A DNA stretch of 54,240 nucleotides from Candidatus Poribacteria bacterium. GTDB lineage: Bacteria > Poribacteria > WGA-4E > WGA-3G. Under the pieces are notes generated by a model that was not told where the DNA came from, ran no database searches, and worked only from the letters and a program-made list of their open reading frames with translations. Made by a program: the position numbers and the translations under genes. Every line of letters begins with the position of its first letter. Positions within the stretch are counted from its first letter, which is position 1. Shown one piece after another: positions 25,567 to 35,335 of this stretch. Where the stretch lies: assembly GCA_022826805.1 (NCBI GenBank), contig JAJDUH010000052.1, positions 1 through 54,240 of the forward strand, read 5' to 3'.

Positions 25567-28500
25567 ATGAGTGCCATAGCACAGCAAACAGTCACAATTC
25601 ATATAGATAATCTTCAACCCGGCACAACGTTGATTGACACTCACCAAGACAAGAAACGCGTGATCCATCGAATTGAGCCATACGATACATTTGTTCGGCT
25701 CTTTTTCGAAAATGATGCTGAACCATTGACTTACTCCATTGAACAACTGCAATCCCGTTTTGAGATTGTGTCCGACGCTTTTCGAGCCGATGCGAATCTG
25801 GTAAGACTTGTTGCCGAGGCCCATCGTCTTCATCATGCCTATCTATTTAATCCGATCTTTGCGACAGAAACATCGCTCATCGATCCGCTGCCCCATCAAT
25901 TCATCGCTGTCTATGAACATCTACTCAAAAACGTTCCCTTACGGTTCCTGTTAGCGGATGATGCGGGTGCTGGCAAAACAATCATGACGGGACTCTATAT
26001 CCAAGAGTCGCTACTCCGTCGGCAAGTGAAACGGATCCTGATTATACCACCAGCAGGACTGATTGGTAACTGGGAACGCGAATTACGAGTCTGTTTTCGA
26101 CTCCAATTCCGTATTCTGTCCAGTGCTGATGCAGCAAATACGAATCCGTTTGCTGATCCGGAAAATCGCTTGGCTATCGTCAGCCTTGACACCTTACGAC
26201 AAGAGCGGATGCAGAACTATCTCTTTGAAGCGCAACCTTATGATTTAATCGTTTTTGACGAAGCACATAAACTATCCGCACGATATGAGTGGGATGGAAC
26301 AATTCATAAATCAAAACGGTACGAGCTTGCTGAACAGATTGCCACGCAAGAAAAAAATCTGCTATTACTCACAGCGACACCACACATGGGAAAAGATGAT
26401 GCCTACTACTTTCTGTGGCGTCTGCTTCTGCCTGAGCATCTCGCTGCACAAAAGGCGTTTGAACGGTTCCCTGAAAATGAGAAGTCAAAACATTTACTCC
26501 GACGTATGAAAGAGGAGATGGTCACCTTTGATGGAGAACCCATCTATCCTCCACGACTGAGTCGGACTATCGCCTATCCACTCAAGCAAGGACAAGTAAG
26601 CGAACAATCACTATACGACGCTGTGACAGCATATTGTGAGAAATATTTCGATCTCGCTGGTCAATACAATCGAAGCGCGGCAAAGATAGCGATGATGGTA
26701 TTACAAAGACGGCTTGCCAGCTCAACTTTTGCAATGCTACAGAGTCTCATCAGGCGATCAGAAAAACTCCAAATTACCCTTCGTAACCTCAAAAATGGCA
26801 GGTTGTCAACAGAAGAACTGGAAAAAGCACAAGCGAAACTTTCGGATGTTGATATCAGGGAAGAAAAGACAGGTGATGAAGAAGAAACTATTGATGGAAA
26901 AGAAGAAGCAGAACAAGCCGATGAAGACCTTGAACGTGCAACCGCTGCTCGGTCAATCGCCGAACTTGAAACCGAAATCTTACACGTTCAAAACCTCTCT
27001 GAATTGGCAAGACGGGTTTACAACCTAAAAGCCGAAAGCAAGTTTGAGAAACTTTGGGAGGCATTACAGGAATATCAAAACACAAAAGTTCTTATTTTCA
27101 CCGAGCATCGCGACACGATGATCTTTATCATCCAACGCTTAGAGGCATTGGGTTTTACGGGAAAAGTTGCTCAAATTCACGGCGGCATGAAGTATAGTAA
27201 ACGCGAAGAACAGGTGGAATTCTTTCGAGACCCGAGCGGGGCGCAATATCTCGTAGCAACTGATGCAGCTGGAGAGGGCATCAACCTCCAATTTTGTTGG
27301 CTTATGGTCAACTACGATATTCCATGGAACCCCGCTCGACTTGAACAACGGATGGGACGGATCCACCGATATAAGCAGAAAAACACCGTAGTCTTGCTAA
27401 ATCTCGTTGCCGAAGCCACACGTGAAGGACGTGTATTGAAAGTGTTATTGGAAAAAATGCAAAGGATGCGTGAGGAATTGAATGACGATAAAGTGTTTGA
27501 TGTCATCGGACAACAATTCAGTCAAATCTCTTTGCAGGAACTTATTACGAAAGCCATTACAGAAAATCAAACCGAGGCCTCAATCCAAACTATCAATACA
27601 CGATTCACACTGGAAAATATACAAAAGCAGCTTGAAGGACAGCAGCTATCGGTTGCCAGTAGCGAGGTTAAACGTTTACTGGGTAACGTCCAAGAACAAC
27701 GAGAATCTGCTGAAACGCTTCGCATGTTGCCTGCTTATGTCCGAAGCTTCTTTGAGGACGCAGCACCCTTGCTCGGCTATCGGATTGACGGGGACATTGA
27801 GACAACTTTTAAACTGTCCAATTGTCCTGAGTCTGTGCAAAAGGTGATTAAGGAATATCCGCAGCATCTCCAGAACCGCTTAACGTTCTCACGCGAATTT
27901 GCTCTGCCCTCTGGATCCGAGAAACCAGAGGCGATTTTTCTTCATCCCGGCGAACCCATCTTTGATACGATCCGTACTCGTTTTTTGGAAAAATTCAACA
28001 CCGAAGGTGAGCAGGGTGCAGTCTATTTCGATCCACAAGCGGACGAACCGTATCTGTTCTATTTAGCAAGAATCCCTGTGGTACGACAAACCGATGGCGA
28101 ACCTCACTTCCTTGCCGAAATGCTTGTTGGAATCAAACAATTTTCAGATGGAAGGTGTGAAGAAACACCAGCACACCTCTTATTGACACTAACACCACGA
28201 ACAATACAACAGGATATGCCTTCTACTTTGTCCGTTGAATGGTTTAACCTCGCCGACGGGACAAAACCCGTTAAAAATTTCGTCTGTGAAAACTTCGGAC
28301 ATCCGAAACTGGCATGCATTCGCGATGAACTTCAGTCTCAGTTGGAGCACAAAAGAAAGCAGATTCAGATTTCGTCTAATTTACGCAAGGGCGAACTCCT
28401 TGAACAACGGCGTAGACTTAGAGAAGCTGTTGTCAAAGGTGTGCCAGCGGCGCAGACGAAGTTGAACAATTGTGAACGCGCGTTAAATTCACTCCCCACC

Positions 28501-28998
28501 GAACGCAAGGAAGCAGAAGCCTGTCTCATTGCAGAAATCGAAAATACCCAATTGGGTCCCGTAACCCTCTATGTCCGTGCCTTTGTCACACCATCCCAAA
28601 TTGAGAAGATTCCGACAAGAACCTTGCGAGATGCCGAGGCTATTGCTATCAGGACAGTCATTGAATATGAACGCCAGCGTGGTGCCGAAGTCAAAGAGGT
28701 CTCCAATCCAAACCTCAAGAAGGGCTTTGACCTGCAATCCAGACACCCAACCGGCGAGGTACGTTACATTGAAGTCAAAGGACGGACGGGAATAGCAAGT
28801 GTTGAATTGACAGCGAATGAATGGCGACAAGCCGCTAATCATCGCGATCGTTACTGGCTCTATGTCGTTTACCATTGCGACACTGAACAACCACAGTTAT
28901 ATCGATGCCGAGATCCTTTTGGCAATCTAATTAAAAAAGCGACAGGCAGCATACGGATCAATGCCAGCGCTATCATGAAAGGCGCGGAACGCATATAG
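25567..28998 (+). CDS. SNF2-type helicase with C-terminal DUF3883
   Basis: The protein has 1143 residues. The two RecA-like domains are clear: DDAGAGKTIMTG (motif I, about residue 137), VFDEAHKLS (DEAH box), LLTATPHMGK (motif III), then FTEHRDTM, ATDAAGEGINL and QRMGRIHRYKQ (motifs IV-VI). An acidic coiled-coil insert lies between the lobes (about residues 420-460). The C-terminal 120 residues are DUF3883, with FDLQS and YIEVKGRTG, a PD-(D/E)XK-related fold. It heads the defence island and is like the DISARM DrmD helicases in layout. It likely moves along DNA and may recognise or cut it; this is inferred. Confidence 0.9.
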   Translation: MSAIAQQTVTIHIDNLQPGTTLIDTHQDKKRVIHRIEPYDTFVRLFFENDAEPLTYSIEQLQSRFEIVSDAFRADANLVRLVAEAHRLHHAYLFNPIFATETSLIDPLPHQFIAVYEHLLKNVPLRFLLADDAGAGKTIMTGLYIQESLLRRQVKRILIIPPAGLIGNWERELRVCFRLQFRILSSADAANTNPFADPENRLAIVSLDTLRQERMQNYLFEAQPYDLIVFDEAHKLSARYEWDGTIHKSKRYELAEQIATQEKNLLLLTATPHMGKDDAYYFLWRLLLPEHLAAQKAFERFPENEKSKHLLRRMKEEMVTFDGEPIYPPRLSRTIAYPLKQGQVSEQSLYDAVTAYCEKYFDLAGQYNRSAAKIAMMVLQRRLASSTFAMLQSLIRRSEKLQITLRNLKNGRLSTEELEKAQAKLSDVDIREEKTGDEEETIDGKEEAEQADEDLERATAARSIAELETEILHVQNLSELARRVYNLKAESKFEKLWEALQEYQNTKVLIFTEHRDTMIFIIQRLEALGFTGKVAQIHGGMKYSKREEQVEFFRDPSGAQYLVATDAAGEGINLQFCWLMVNYDIPWNPARLEQRMGRIHRYKQKNTVVLLNLVAEATREGRVLKVLLEKMQRMREELNDDKVFDVIGQQFSQISLQELITKAITENQTEASIQTINTRFTLENIQKQLEGQQLSVASSEVKRLLGNVQEQRESAETLRMLPAYVRSFFEDAAPLLGYRIDGDIETTFKLSNCPESVQKVIKEYPQHLQNRLTFSREFALPSGSEKPEAIFLHPGEPIFDTIRTRFLEKFNTEGEQGAVYFDPQADEPYLFYLARIPVVRQTDGEPHFLAEMLVGIKQFSDGRCEETPAHLLLTLTPRTIQQDMPSTLSVEWFNLADGTKPVKNFVCENFGHPKLACIRDELQSQLEHKRKQIQISSNLRKGELLEQRRRLREAVVKGVPAAQTKLNNCERALNSLPTERKEAEACLIAEIENTQLGPVTLYVRAFVTPSQIEKIPTRTLRDAEAIAIRTVIEYERQRGAEVKEVSNPNLKKGFDLQSRHPTGEVRYIEVKGRTGIASVELTANEWRQAANHRDRYWLYVVYHCDTEQPQLYRCRDPFGNLIKKATGSIRINASAIMKGAERI

Positions 28999-29021
28999 TA
29001 TCAAGTAATTGTCGATTTTGC

Positions 29022-29027
29022 TATAAT
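29022..29027 (+). promoter_or_regulatory. Possible -10 element before the Septu-like pair
   Basis: TGC-TATAAT (hexamer 29022-29027) lies 52 bp before the ATPase start. No good -35 is seen, but the extended TG could make up for it. It would allow the AAA/HNH pair to be expressed apart from the helicase. Confidence 0.4.
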
Positions 29028-29078
29028 CAAGTGAATCTGATACAATATACAAAAGTTTGAAAAAGTTGGAGAACTGAG

Positions 29079-30341
29079 ATGTTTCTCAAATCAATCCGTT
29101 TGAACAACGTCAAATGTTTTTCGGATGTTACCTTATCATTTGAAAACGAGGATGATACGATCCGCAAGTGGACATTACTCCTCGCTGAAAACGGCGGAGG
29201 CAAGAGTACGCTTCTGAAAGCCATCGCCTTGGCGACTGGTGGTAGTGACGCGATAGCTGATCTGTTGACGGAACCTTCCGATTGGATTCGATACAATACA
29301 CAAGGTTGTGAAATCTCAGCCGTTTTAGTTACAACGGAAGGAAAAGAACACGAGCTCCGCTTACGGATTGAGCCTAAAGACACTCGAGCGGATGTCATCC
29401 TGAAGAACGAAAAGAGTCTCGGATGGCTTGATGACACGCTAAACCGGAACGATAGAGACTATTTTGTTCTCGGTTTTGGCGCCTCCCGACGGCTCAATAC
29501 AGAAAATGGTCGGAGAACAAAGACATCGGGATTCACGAACAAAAGGGCACAACGCGTCGCCACTTTGTTCGATCCCGACGCAGCCACAACGTCTATTGAT
29601 TCATGGGCAATGGATCTTGACTACCTTGAAAACCGTACCGGGTTGGAAACCGTCCGAAAGGTACTCAGCAATTTGCTACCGGAGATAAAGTTCCACCGTA
29701 TTGATAAACAGAGTGGACACTTGCTATTTGAAACAGCAGACGGAATTGTGCCTTTACACTGCCTTAGTGATGGGTATCTCGCCATGGCGGCTTGGATAGG
29801 AGACCTATTGTTCAGAATTTTAGAAATCTTTGGTGACTTAAAGGAACAACCACTCACGACAAAGGGGATCCTCCTTATTGATGAAGTTGATTTGCACCTT
29901 CATCCAAAGCGACAACGCAAACTGTTCCCATTCCTCAAGAGATGGTTGCCGAATTTTCAATTCGTTGTGACAACGCACTCGCCTATGACAGCTCAACAAG
30001 CGGGTGAAGGCGAACTCCACTGTTTGACGCGTGAAAGGGGAAAAATTCGCCTCTATCCCTTTTCCGGTACCCCGAACACACTCCTCTTACACCAATTGGT
30101 GATGTCCCCAGCGTTTGGGTTAGATACGGATGAATCAAAAGCGATTGAGGACATGAAGAACCGATACCGTCATCTCCGCGACAAAGCGAATCTGTCGCCT
30201 AAGGAGCAAAAGGAGCTTGACGAACTGACCACTCGCCTCACTGATCTTCCTATTAGAAACGCGTCAAATATGCAACTTTCTGAGGAACACGCGGAGCTTT
30301 TGCAAAAAATAGAGAAAGAATTGCTGGGGGGCAGTGCGTGA
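29079..30341 (+). CDS. AAA ATPase, Septu PtuA-like
   Basis: The protein has 420 residues. Walker A is AENGGGKSTLL at about residues 38-48, the signature region is CLSDGYLAMAAW, Walker B is LLIDEVDLHLHPK, and the switch His is in VVTTHSPMTAQQ. A helical tail (SPKEQKELDELTTRL) follows. The C-terminus overlaps the HNH gene start by 4 bp. ATPase plus HNH nuclease in this order is the PtuA-PtuB arrangement of Septu defence, where the ATPase senses infection and holds the nuclease. Alternative: another AAA-HNH system of related design. Confidence 0.85.
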   Translation: MFLKSIRLNNVKCFSDVTLSFENEDDTIRKWTLLLAENGGGKSTLLKAIALATGGSDAIADLLTEPSDWIRYNTQGCEISAVLVTTEGKEHELRLRIEPKDTRADVILKNEKSLGWLDDTLNRNDRDYFVLGFGASRRLNTENGRRTKTSGFTNKRAQRVATLFDPDAATTSIDSWAMDLDYLENRTGLETVRKVLSNLLPEIKFHRIDKQSGHLLFETADGIVPLHCLSDGYLAMAAWIGDLLFRILEIFGDLKEQPLTTKGILLIDEVDLHLHPKRQRKLFPFLKRWLPNFQFVVTTHSPMTAQQAGEGELHCLTRERGKIRLYPFSGTPNTLLLHQLVMSPAFGLDTDESKAIEDMKNRYRHLRDKANLSPKEQKELDELTTRLTDLPIRNASNMQLSEEHAELLQKIEKELLGGSA

Positions 30342-31216
30342 TACGCCTAACACGGACTCGCTCGGAGGCAGCTATACATCAAAACTTTCGAGAGGCGAAA
30401 AAGAGAGCATTTGAAAAGGAATTGTTACGCAATCAGAGACGTATCAGGCGCGGTGAGATTGCAAAACACACTTTCAACAGCAATCGTTGGAAACCCGCGA
30501 AAAACCAACTTCTCGCCGAGACAGGGGGCAAATGTGCCTACTGTGAAGCACCCATTGCAGCTGTTGCTTTCGGAGATGTCGAGCATTATCGCCCCAAAAG
30601 CAGTTACTGGTGGCTCGCCTATTGCTATGACAATTATCTTGCGGCATGCCAACTTTGTAATCAGAGATTCAAAAAAGATGTTTTCCCTATTCAAAATAGA
30701 AAGATGTCAGCCCCTGCAATTCGACGGAATACAACAGATAACTTCATAGCGGCTAAGGCAGGAACAATCGCGCCCGACCCGTTGGATGCAGATCGAGTTA
30801 ACGATTTCACTCACCAACATAAACAGGAACGTCCGCTCTTGCTCAACCCTTATTTTGATGATCCTGCTGAGTATTTTGCATGGCGTGCCGATGATGTGCT
30901 AAGAGAAGTTGAAATCACTCCTAACTCTGAAAATTTCCAAGTTGAGGTTATCGTTAACACTGAAAACCTTGGAGTTGAACCTATTGCTGAAGCATCCATC
31001 AAGTACTATGGATTGAATCGCATGGAGCTTAAAACTCAAAGATACAATACCTACCACAAGTATCGTGTCCTTAGAACTACATTTGAAGTTGATCGACTCT
31101 CTCCAGAAACTCAAAGCCAGATCAGAAACACCATAGAAGGAATGAAGGCACCAGGGGCAGAATTTGCGGGTATGATTCGCTACTTTGATGTCCTTTTTTC
31201 TTCATCTGAACGCTGA
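30338..31216 (+). CDS. HNH endonuclease, Septu PtuB-like
   Basis: The protein has 292 residues from a GTG start overlapping the ATPase stop (GTGA). The HNH site is CAYCEAPI, then VEHYRPKS, then NYLAACQLCNQ, giving two Cys pairs around the catalytic His and Asn, as in PtuB/TIGR02646-type nucleases. Expected to cut DNA or RNA upon phage infection. The TGA stop is followed in the same frame by a fragment similar to the end of DUF3883 (see 31217-31332), so the 3' boundary looks like a recombination junction. Confidence 0.88.
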   Translation: MIRLTRTRSEAAIHQNFREAKKRAFEKELLRNQRRIRRGEIAKHTFNSNRWKPAKNQLLAETGGKCAYCEAPIAAVAFGDVEHYRPKSSYWWLAYCYDNYLAACQLCNQRFKKDVFPIQNRKMSAPAIRRNTTDNFIAAKAGTIAPDPLDADRVNDFTHQHKQERPLLLNPYFDDPAEYFAWRADDVLREVEITPNSENFQVEVIVNTENLGVEPIAEASIKYYGLNRMELKTQRYNTYHKYRVLRTTFEVDRLSPETQSQIRNTIEGMKAPGAEFAGMIRYFDVLFSSSER

Positions 31217-31332
31217 GTTTATGTGACAAGACTTGCAGAAACATTCAGTTGTCGAGATCCGTTTGGTAATCTAATCGTGCAGGTTACAGAAAGCATGAGA
31301 ATCAACGCCAGTGATATTATCAGCAATCAAGA
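31217..31332 (+). pseudogene. Stranded C-terminal fragment of a DUF3883 protein
   Basis: Reading in frame right after the HNH stop gives FSCRDPFGNLI and then ESMRINASDII. The end of the helicase at 25567-28998 reads YRCRDPFGNLI and GSIRINASAIM at the same spacing. Identity is high in the core but not total, so this is the tail of a related, diverged gene rather than a fresh copy. It has no start codon or upstream domain. The AAA/HNH pair therefore lies between two DUF3883 tails. Confidence 0.75.
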
Positions 31333-31341
31333 GTTACAAAA

Positions 31342-32178
31342 ATGCCTGTTTCTTTATTTCGCATTGACCAAGAGAAATTATCCAGAATTCTAAAATCAGA
31401 ATTTGAACTTTGGGCTCATAATTTTGACCAAAGGCCGATTCCGCAAGCACAGGAGTCGCGGGCATTTTTCATCCAATGGTTCGCTGTTTTCGCTCCGGAG
31501 TGTTTTGAACAGTCATTGGTCAAGGCAATCTCTAACTTCGCCTATGAAACGAAACAACATGTTGACTTCAAGCGCAAAAAATGGTATGAATTGCTGCCCA
31601 TTGAAATTGCTTTGTACGCGCTTTTGTCAGACTCATCTTGGATAGATATTGCACGGGCTAATCTAAATCATCATAACTCAGAACTTCGCAGATTCGTTCT
31701 CGAATCCCTTCTTCTTGTGGTTGAAAAACTCCGTTTTGACGACCCCTATATGCTTGGTCCTGTCAGCGATAATCTTAGGACATGGCATATGGGTAGTGGA
31801 GAAACTGTACTTTTTCTCTCCATGACACAGGGGGATTCAAAAATGAAACAGATACAAATCAAACGATGGCTGGATCAGGTGAACATGAGTCCAGATGATC
31901 GTGAAGAACTGAAAGCATTATCCAATGGAGAGTTTATCCCAAATCCATTTTCATATCATGTCAGCCAATTTACATGTTATATCTTGCTACGCTTGGCATC
32001 TCATGAGACTCCGCTGCAGTCATCCTTTGTTTCCAAAATGCCCAACCGACGAATTCAAATAATTCCAGAGGCATTCCAATTGGAATTCCCGGTTGTGCTT
32101 GGATCGCTCATTTGGCAGCGAATTAACAAACATCCGCTTTTTCAACCATTTATCAGGTTGGAACAAGTCGAAACATAA
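31342..32178 (+). CDS. Unknown protein of the defence island
   Basis: The protein has 278 residues. I do not recognise a family. It is mostly helical, with Leu-rich segments (LPIEIALYALLSD, FVLESLLLVVEKL) that could be HEAT-like repeats, and no signal peptide, membrane helix or catalytic motif. It starts 10 bp after the DUF3883 fragment and ends 16 bp before the DUF1156 methyltransferase, so it belongs to that transcript. A role as an adaptor or specificity factor for the methyltransferase is only a guess from position. Confidence 0.6.
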   Translation: MPVSLFRIDQEKLSRILKSEFELWAHNFDQRPIPQAQESRAFFIQWFAVFAPECFEQSLVKAISNFAYETKQHVDFKRKKWYELLPIEIALYALLSDSSWIDIARANLNHHNSELRRFVLESLLLVVEKLRFDDPYMLGPVSDNLRTWHMGSGETVLFLSMTQGDSKMKQIQIKRWLDQVNMSPDDREELKALSNGEFIPNPFSYHVSQFTCYILLRLASHETPLQSSFVSKMPNRRIQIIPEAFQLEFPVVLGSLIWQRINKHPLFQPFIRLEQVET

Positions 32179-32194
32179 ATAGGAGAATACCACA

Positions 32195-35113
32195 TTGCCA
32201 CGTAGACTCATCGAGGAAGCCTTTCCACTGAAAAAAGTCTCCGAAGACTCAAAACACGAGAAGAAGGTAAACCACGGACACATATCTTCACTTCACGTTT
32301 GGCCAGCGCGTCGTCCACTTGCCGCATGCCGTGCAGTGACAATAGCGACGCTGCTCCCAGATCCTGCGAATGCCTCCGAAAGGATAAAGGCAGAATACAC
32401 ACGTCTTTCCGGATCTCCCCTACCCGAAAAACAGCGGGAATATTTGTGTGACGATCTTATTGCTTCGCTGACGCGGTGGGGTGACGAAAACGGACAAGGT
32501 GATTGGGACACCAAAGATCAAAAGGGCCGCTGGGTAAATAAACTCCGAATTGCCAGAGAACTCATTCAGATGGCATACAACGGACACTCACCGAAAGTCT
32601 TAGATATGTTCGCAGGTGGTGGTGCCATTCCACTCGAGGCAACGCGGCTCGGTTGTGAAGTTACCGCAAACGACTATAACCCAGTTGCGTGGTTTATTCT
32701 CAAATGCACGCTCGAATATCCACAATGTCTCGCTGGAAAAACCAAGAAGCTCCCCGATCTCAATCTTGCTGAACCTCTCCATCTGAAGAACGGAGATCTC
32801 GCCGACCATGTCCGGTTGTGGGGGCAATGGATTTGGGAAAACGCTCGAAAAGAACTTGTGCAATACTATCCTACGATTAATAAAAAAACAACAATCGCCT
32901 ATTTATGGACGAGAACAATTCCGTGTCAAGACCCACAATGTGGTGCAAGAGTCCCCTTACTCAAAACGTTATGGATTCGTAAGAAAGCCGAGAAAAGTCT
33001 TAAGGATACACCCGAAAATCGAAACCGTCCCGACTTCCTCCGTCTGAAAAAAACAAAAAACCAGACTAAAGTCGTTATCAATGCAAAACGAGCCCTCAAA
33101 CTTTGCCCAGATCCTGAGACCAAACGGGTTCAATTTGAAATTTTCGTGCCGAAAGAGGCAGACGATGTTGCGGATCCAACTGCAACCTGTCCATTTCCTG
33201 ACTGCGGCTCACAGCAGCCCGATGATTATATCAAGAGGTGCGGACATGAAGGCAAACTCAAAACACAAATGACCGCAGTTGTTTATCAAGAGGAACATGG
33301 AAAAGAGTACCGGTCTCCGGCACCGGAGGAAATGATTGCAGCAGAAATACCAACAGAAGTGTTAGCAGCGATCTCAAATGAGATCCCACGCGGAATTCCG
33401 AATGAACCATTACCAAACAAGGATCGACATCGTGCTGTGGGATCCCAATTGCCCGATTATGGTTTCAAAACATGGTCCGACTTGTTTACTCCCCGGCAGT
33501 TGTTAACTTTGATGACATTTATAAAATGGACGAAAGCAGCACAAGTTAAGATGGAACAACTTGGTTATGCCCCGAAATGGTTGGAAGGAGTTAACGCATA
33601 TTTAGCGTGTACCTTTGATAGAATGCTGGTTCATAACTCGACTTTAGTTTATTGGCTTTTGAGTTCAGAAGCAATTGGACACGCTTTCATCAGATATGCC
33701 CTCCCAATGACTTGGGATTTTAGCGAAGTAGTAAGTTCTAATGAAGTACGCGGCAATTATCAACTTTGTTTGAATAAAATCCTTGATTCTATGAAAACAG
33801 TCAGAAACGCACATAAAACGAAGATGCCAAACTGTGTAATTTTAAACCAATCAGCGACTAACCCAATCAATCTAAATGCTGATGCAATCATCACCGATCC
33901 ACCCTACTATGACGCAATCCCCTACGCAGATGTTTCCGATTTCTTCTATGTATGGCTTCGACGCTCAACCGGTGATCGATTTCCTGACGTATTTGCTGAT
34001 ACACTGACCCCGAAAACGGAAGAGTTGGTTCAACAACATAAAACGGGTGAAAGAGGAAGAATGGGCAAAGAATTCTATGAGAAGGGCATGGCGGAAAGTT
34101 TTCGAGCAGCACACGATTCACTAGGCGAAGATGGTAGAATAGTAATTGTGTTTGCCCACAAAGATCCTGAGGCGTGGGAAACACTTGTTAAAGCTGTGAT
34201 TGGCTCAGGTTTGGTGGTTACGTCATCTTGGCCTATTGACACTGAAAAAGGGAAAAGGCAGAGTGCGCAAGGGACAGCCGCTCTTGCCACTTCGCTTTGG
34301 ATGGTCTGTCGAAAACGTCTAACAAACGCAAAAAACGGGCACTACAGTAAAGTCAAACGCGAAATGCAGCAACGGATTACCGAACGTCTTCGCTACTTCT
34401 GGGACGAAGGCATCCGAGGCCCCGACTTCGTCTGGGCTGCAATCGGCCCCGCACTGGAAAGTTACTCCAGTTACAAGGTAGTTAAACGACAAACAGGTGT
34501 ACCGTTCACTGTAACCGAATTCCTCACAGAGGTCCGGCGCATTGTCACAGACTTCGCATTGGGTCAAGTGCTGCACGGTGCCAGCACGGAAGCGTTAGAT
34601 GAGTGGACGCGCTACTATCTGATGCACAGGGATTACTTCCGTACAGAGAACGCACCCATAGGAGAGTGCATCCTATTGGCACAAGGATACGGTGTATCAC
34701 TCGACGATCTGCGGGCAAAACAGGTTGGCATCTTGAAAAAGGCGAGCTCGGGTAATGCACTTAAACTCCTCGGACACACCGAACGCACTTCAGATCGGAT
34801 TGGCTTTGCACACACTTCCGGCAAAATTCCGATGATAGATATGATTCACAGAATTATGAAACTCTGGAGCGCGAGTGAAAGTGCTCAAATCAACACCTAT
34901 TTTCACGAACAGGGTCTTCGAGAGAACCCTCTTTTCAAGGCTGTCATTCAGGCACTCATCGAAACAAGTCCGCAAGGTTCCAGTGAAAGATCGCTTTTGG
35001 AGACCCTCATCAATTACGAACCGGGGGAACCAGTCAGTGGCGTTTCGTTTTCAAGGCAGTCTATAAATGAAACCGAACGTCAACTCACATTTGACGATAT
35101 GCCATCAGAATAG
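32195..35113 (+). CDS. DUF1156 DNA adenine methyltransferase with zinc ribbons
   Basis: The protein has 972 residues. Translation starts at TTG after TAGGAGAATACC. The N-terminus is DUF1156 (EEAFPLKKVSEDSKHEKK, HISSLHVWPARRPLAACR). The SAM motif is LDMFAGGGAIPLEATRLG at about residues 135-152, and the catalytic motif IV is TDPPYYDAIPY. Between them are two Cys clusters (CQDPQCG and CPFPDCG) that can bind zinc. Expected to methylate adenine in host DNA as the self mark. Together with the DUF499 ATPase and SNF2 helicase it forms a DISARM-like or DUF499/DUF1156 defence cluster. Confidence 0.9.
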   Translation: MPRRLIEEAFPLKKVSEDSKHEKKVNHGHISSLHVWPARRPLAACRAVTIATLLPDPANASERIKAEYTRLSGSPLPEKQREYLCDDLIASLTRWGDENGQGDWDTKDQKGRWVNKLRIARELIQMAYNGHSPKVLDMFAGGGAIPLEATRLGCEVTANDYNPVAWFILKCTLEYPQCLAGKTKKLPDLNLAEPLHLKNGDLADHVRLWGQWIWENARKELVQYYPTINKKTTIAYLWTRTIPCQDPQCGARVPLLKTLWIRKKAEKSLKDTPENRNRPDFLRLKKTKNQTKVVINAKRALKLCPDPETKRVQFEIFVPKEADDVADPTATCPFPDCGSQQPDDYIKRCGHEGKLKTQMTAVVYQEEHGKEYRSPAPEEMIAAEIPTEVLAAISNEIPRGIPNEPLPNKDRHRAVGSQLPDYGFKTWSDLFTPRQLLTLMTFIKWTKAAQVKMEQLGYAPKWLEGVNAYLACTFDRMLVHNSTLVYWLLSSEAIGHAFIRYALPMTWDFSEVVSSNEVRGNYQLCLNKILDSMKTVRNAHKTKMPNCVILNQSATNPINLNADAIITDPPYYDAIPYADVSDFFYVWLRRSTGDRFPDVFADTLTPKTEELVQQHKTGERGRMGKEFYEKGMAESFRAAHDSLGEDGRIVIVFAHKDPEAWETLVKAVIGSGLVVTSSWPIDTEKGKRQSAQGTAALATSLWMVCRKRLTNAKNGHYSKVKREMQQRITERLRYFWDEGIRGPDFVWAAIGPALESYSSYKVVKRQTGVPFTVTEFLTEVRRIVTDFALGQVLHGASTEALDEWTRYYLMHRDYFRTENAPIGECILLAQGYGVSLDDLRAKQVGILKKASSGNALKLLGHTERTSDRIGFAHTSGKIPMIDMIHRIMKLWSASESAQINTYFHEQGLRENPLFKAVIQALIETSPQGSSERSLLETLINYEPGEPVSGVSFSRQSINETERQLTFDDMPSE

Positions 35114-35159
35114 ATTTGACGCAGAGCCATTCAATTGTCGGTTTTTTGGGCATTTTGGC

Positions 35160-35232
35160 AGAGGCATCGCGAACTGGAACTCGCCCCTACAAAAGAGAGT
35201 CGGGATTTGGAAATCCCTCCTACAGGAGAATT
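35160..35232. repeat. Short palindromic repeats before the DUF499 gene
   Basis: CTCGCCCCTACAAAAGAG and GGGATTT-GGA-AAATCCC-TCCTACAGGAG belong to the CCTAC/GTAGG-flanked hairpin type. The gap 35114-35335 also holds a possible promoter. Confidence 0.5.
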
Positions 35233-35262
35233 GAATGCCTCTGAGATTTGACGGATTTTCAA

Positions 35263-35290
35263 TTGACTTCGACGTGCGAATTGTGATAGA
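35263..35290 (+). promoter_or_regulatory. Possible promoter of the DUF499 gene
   Basis: TTGACT (35263-35268), 16-bp spacer, GATAGA (35285-35290) preceded by TG-T. It lies 45 bp before the start, which has GTAAGGAGAAAGGA as ribosome binding site. Confidence 0.45.
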
Positions 35291-35335
35291 CTACACTTCG
35301 TATGAGGGATTTGTAAGGAGAAAGGAAGCAGCATA

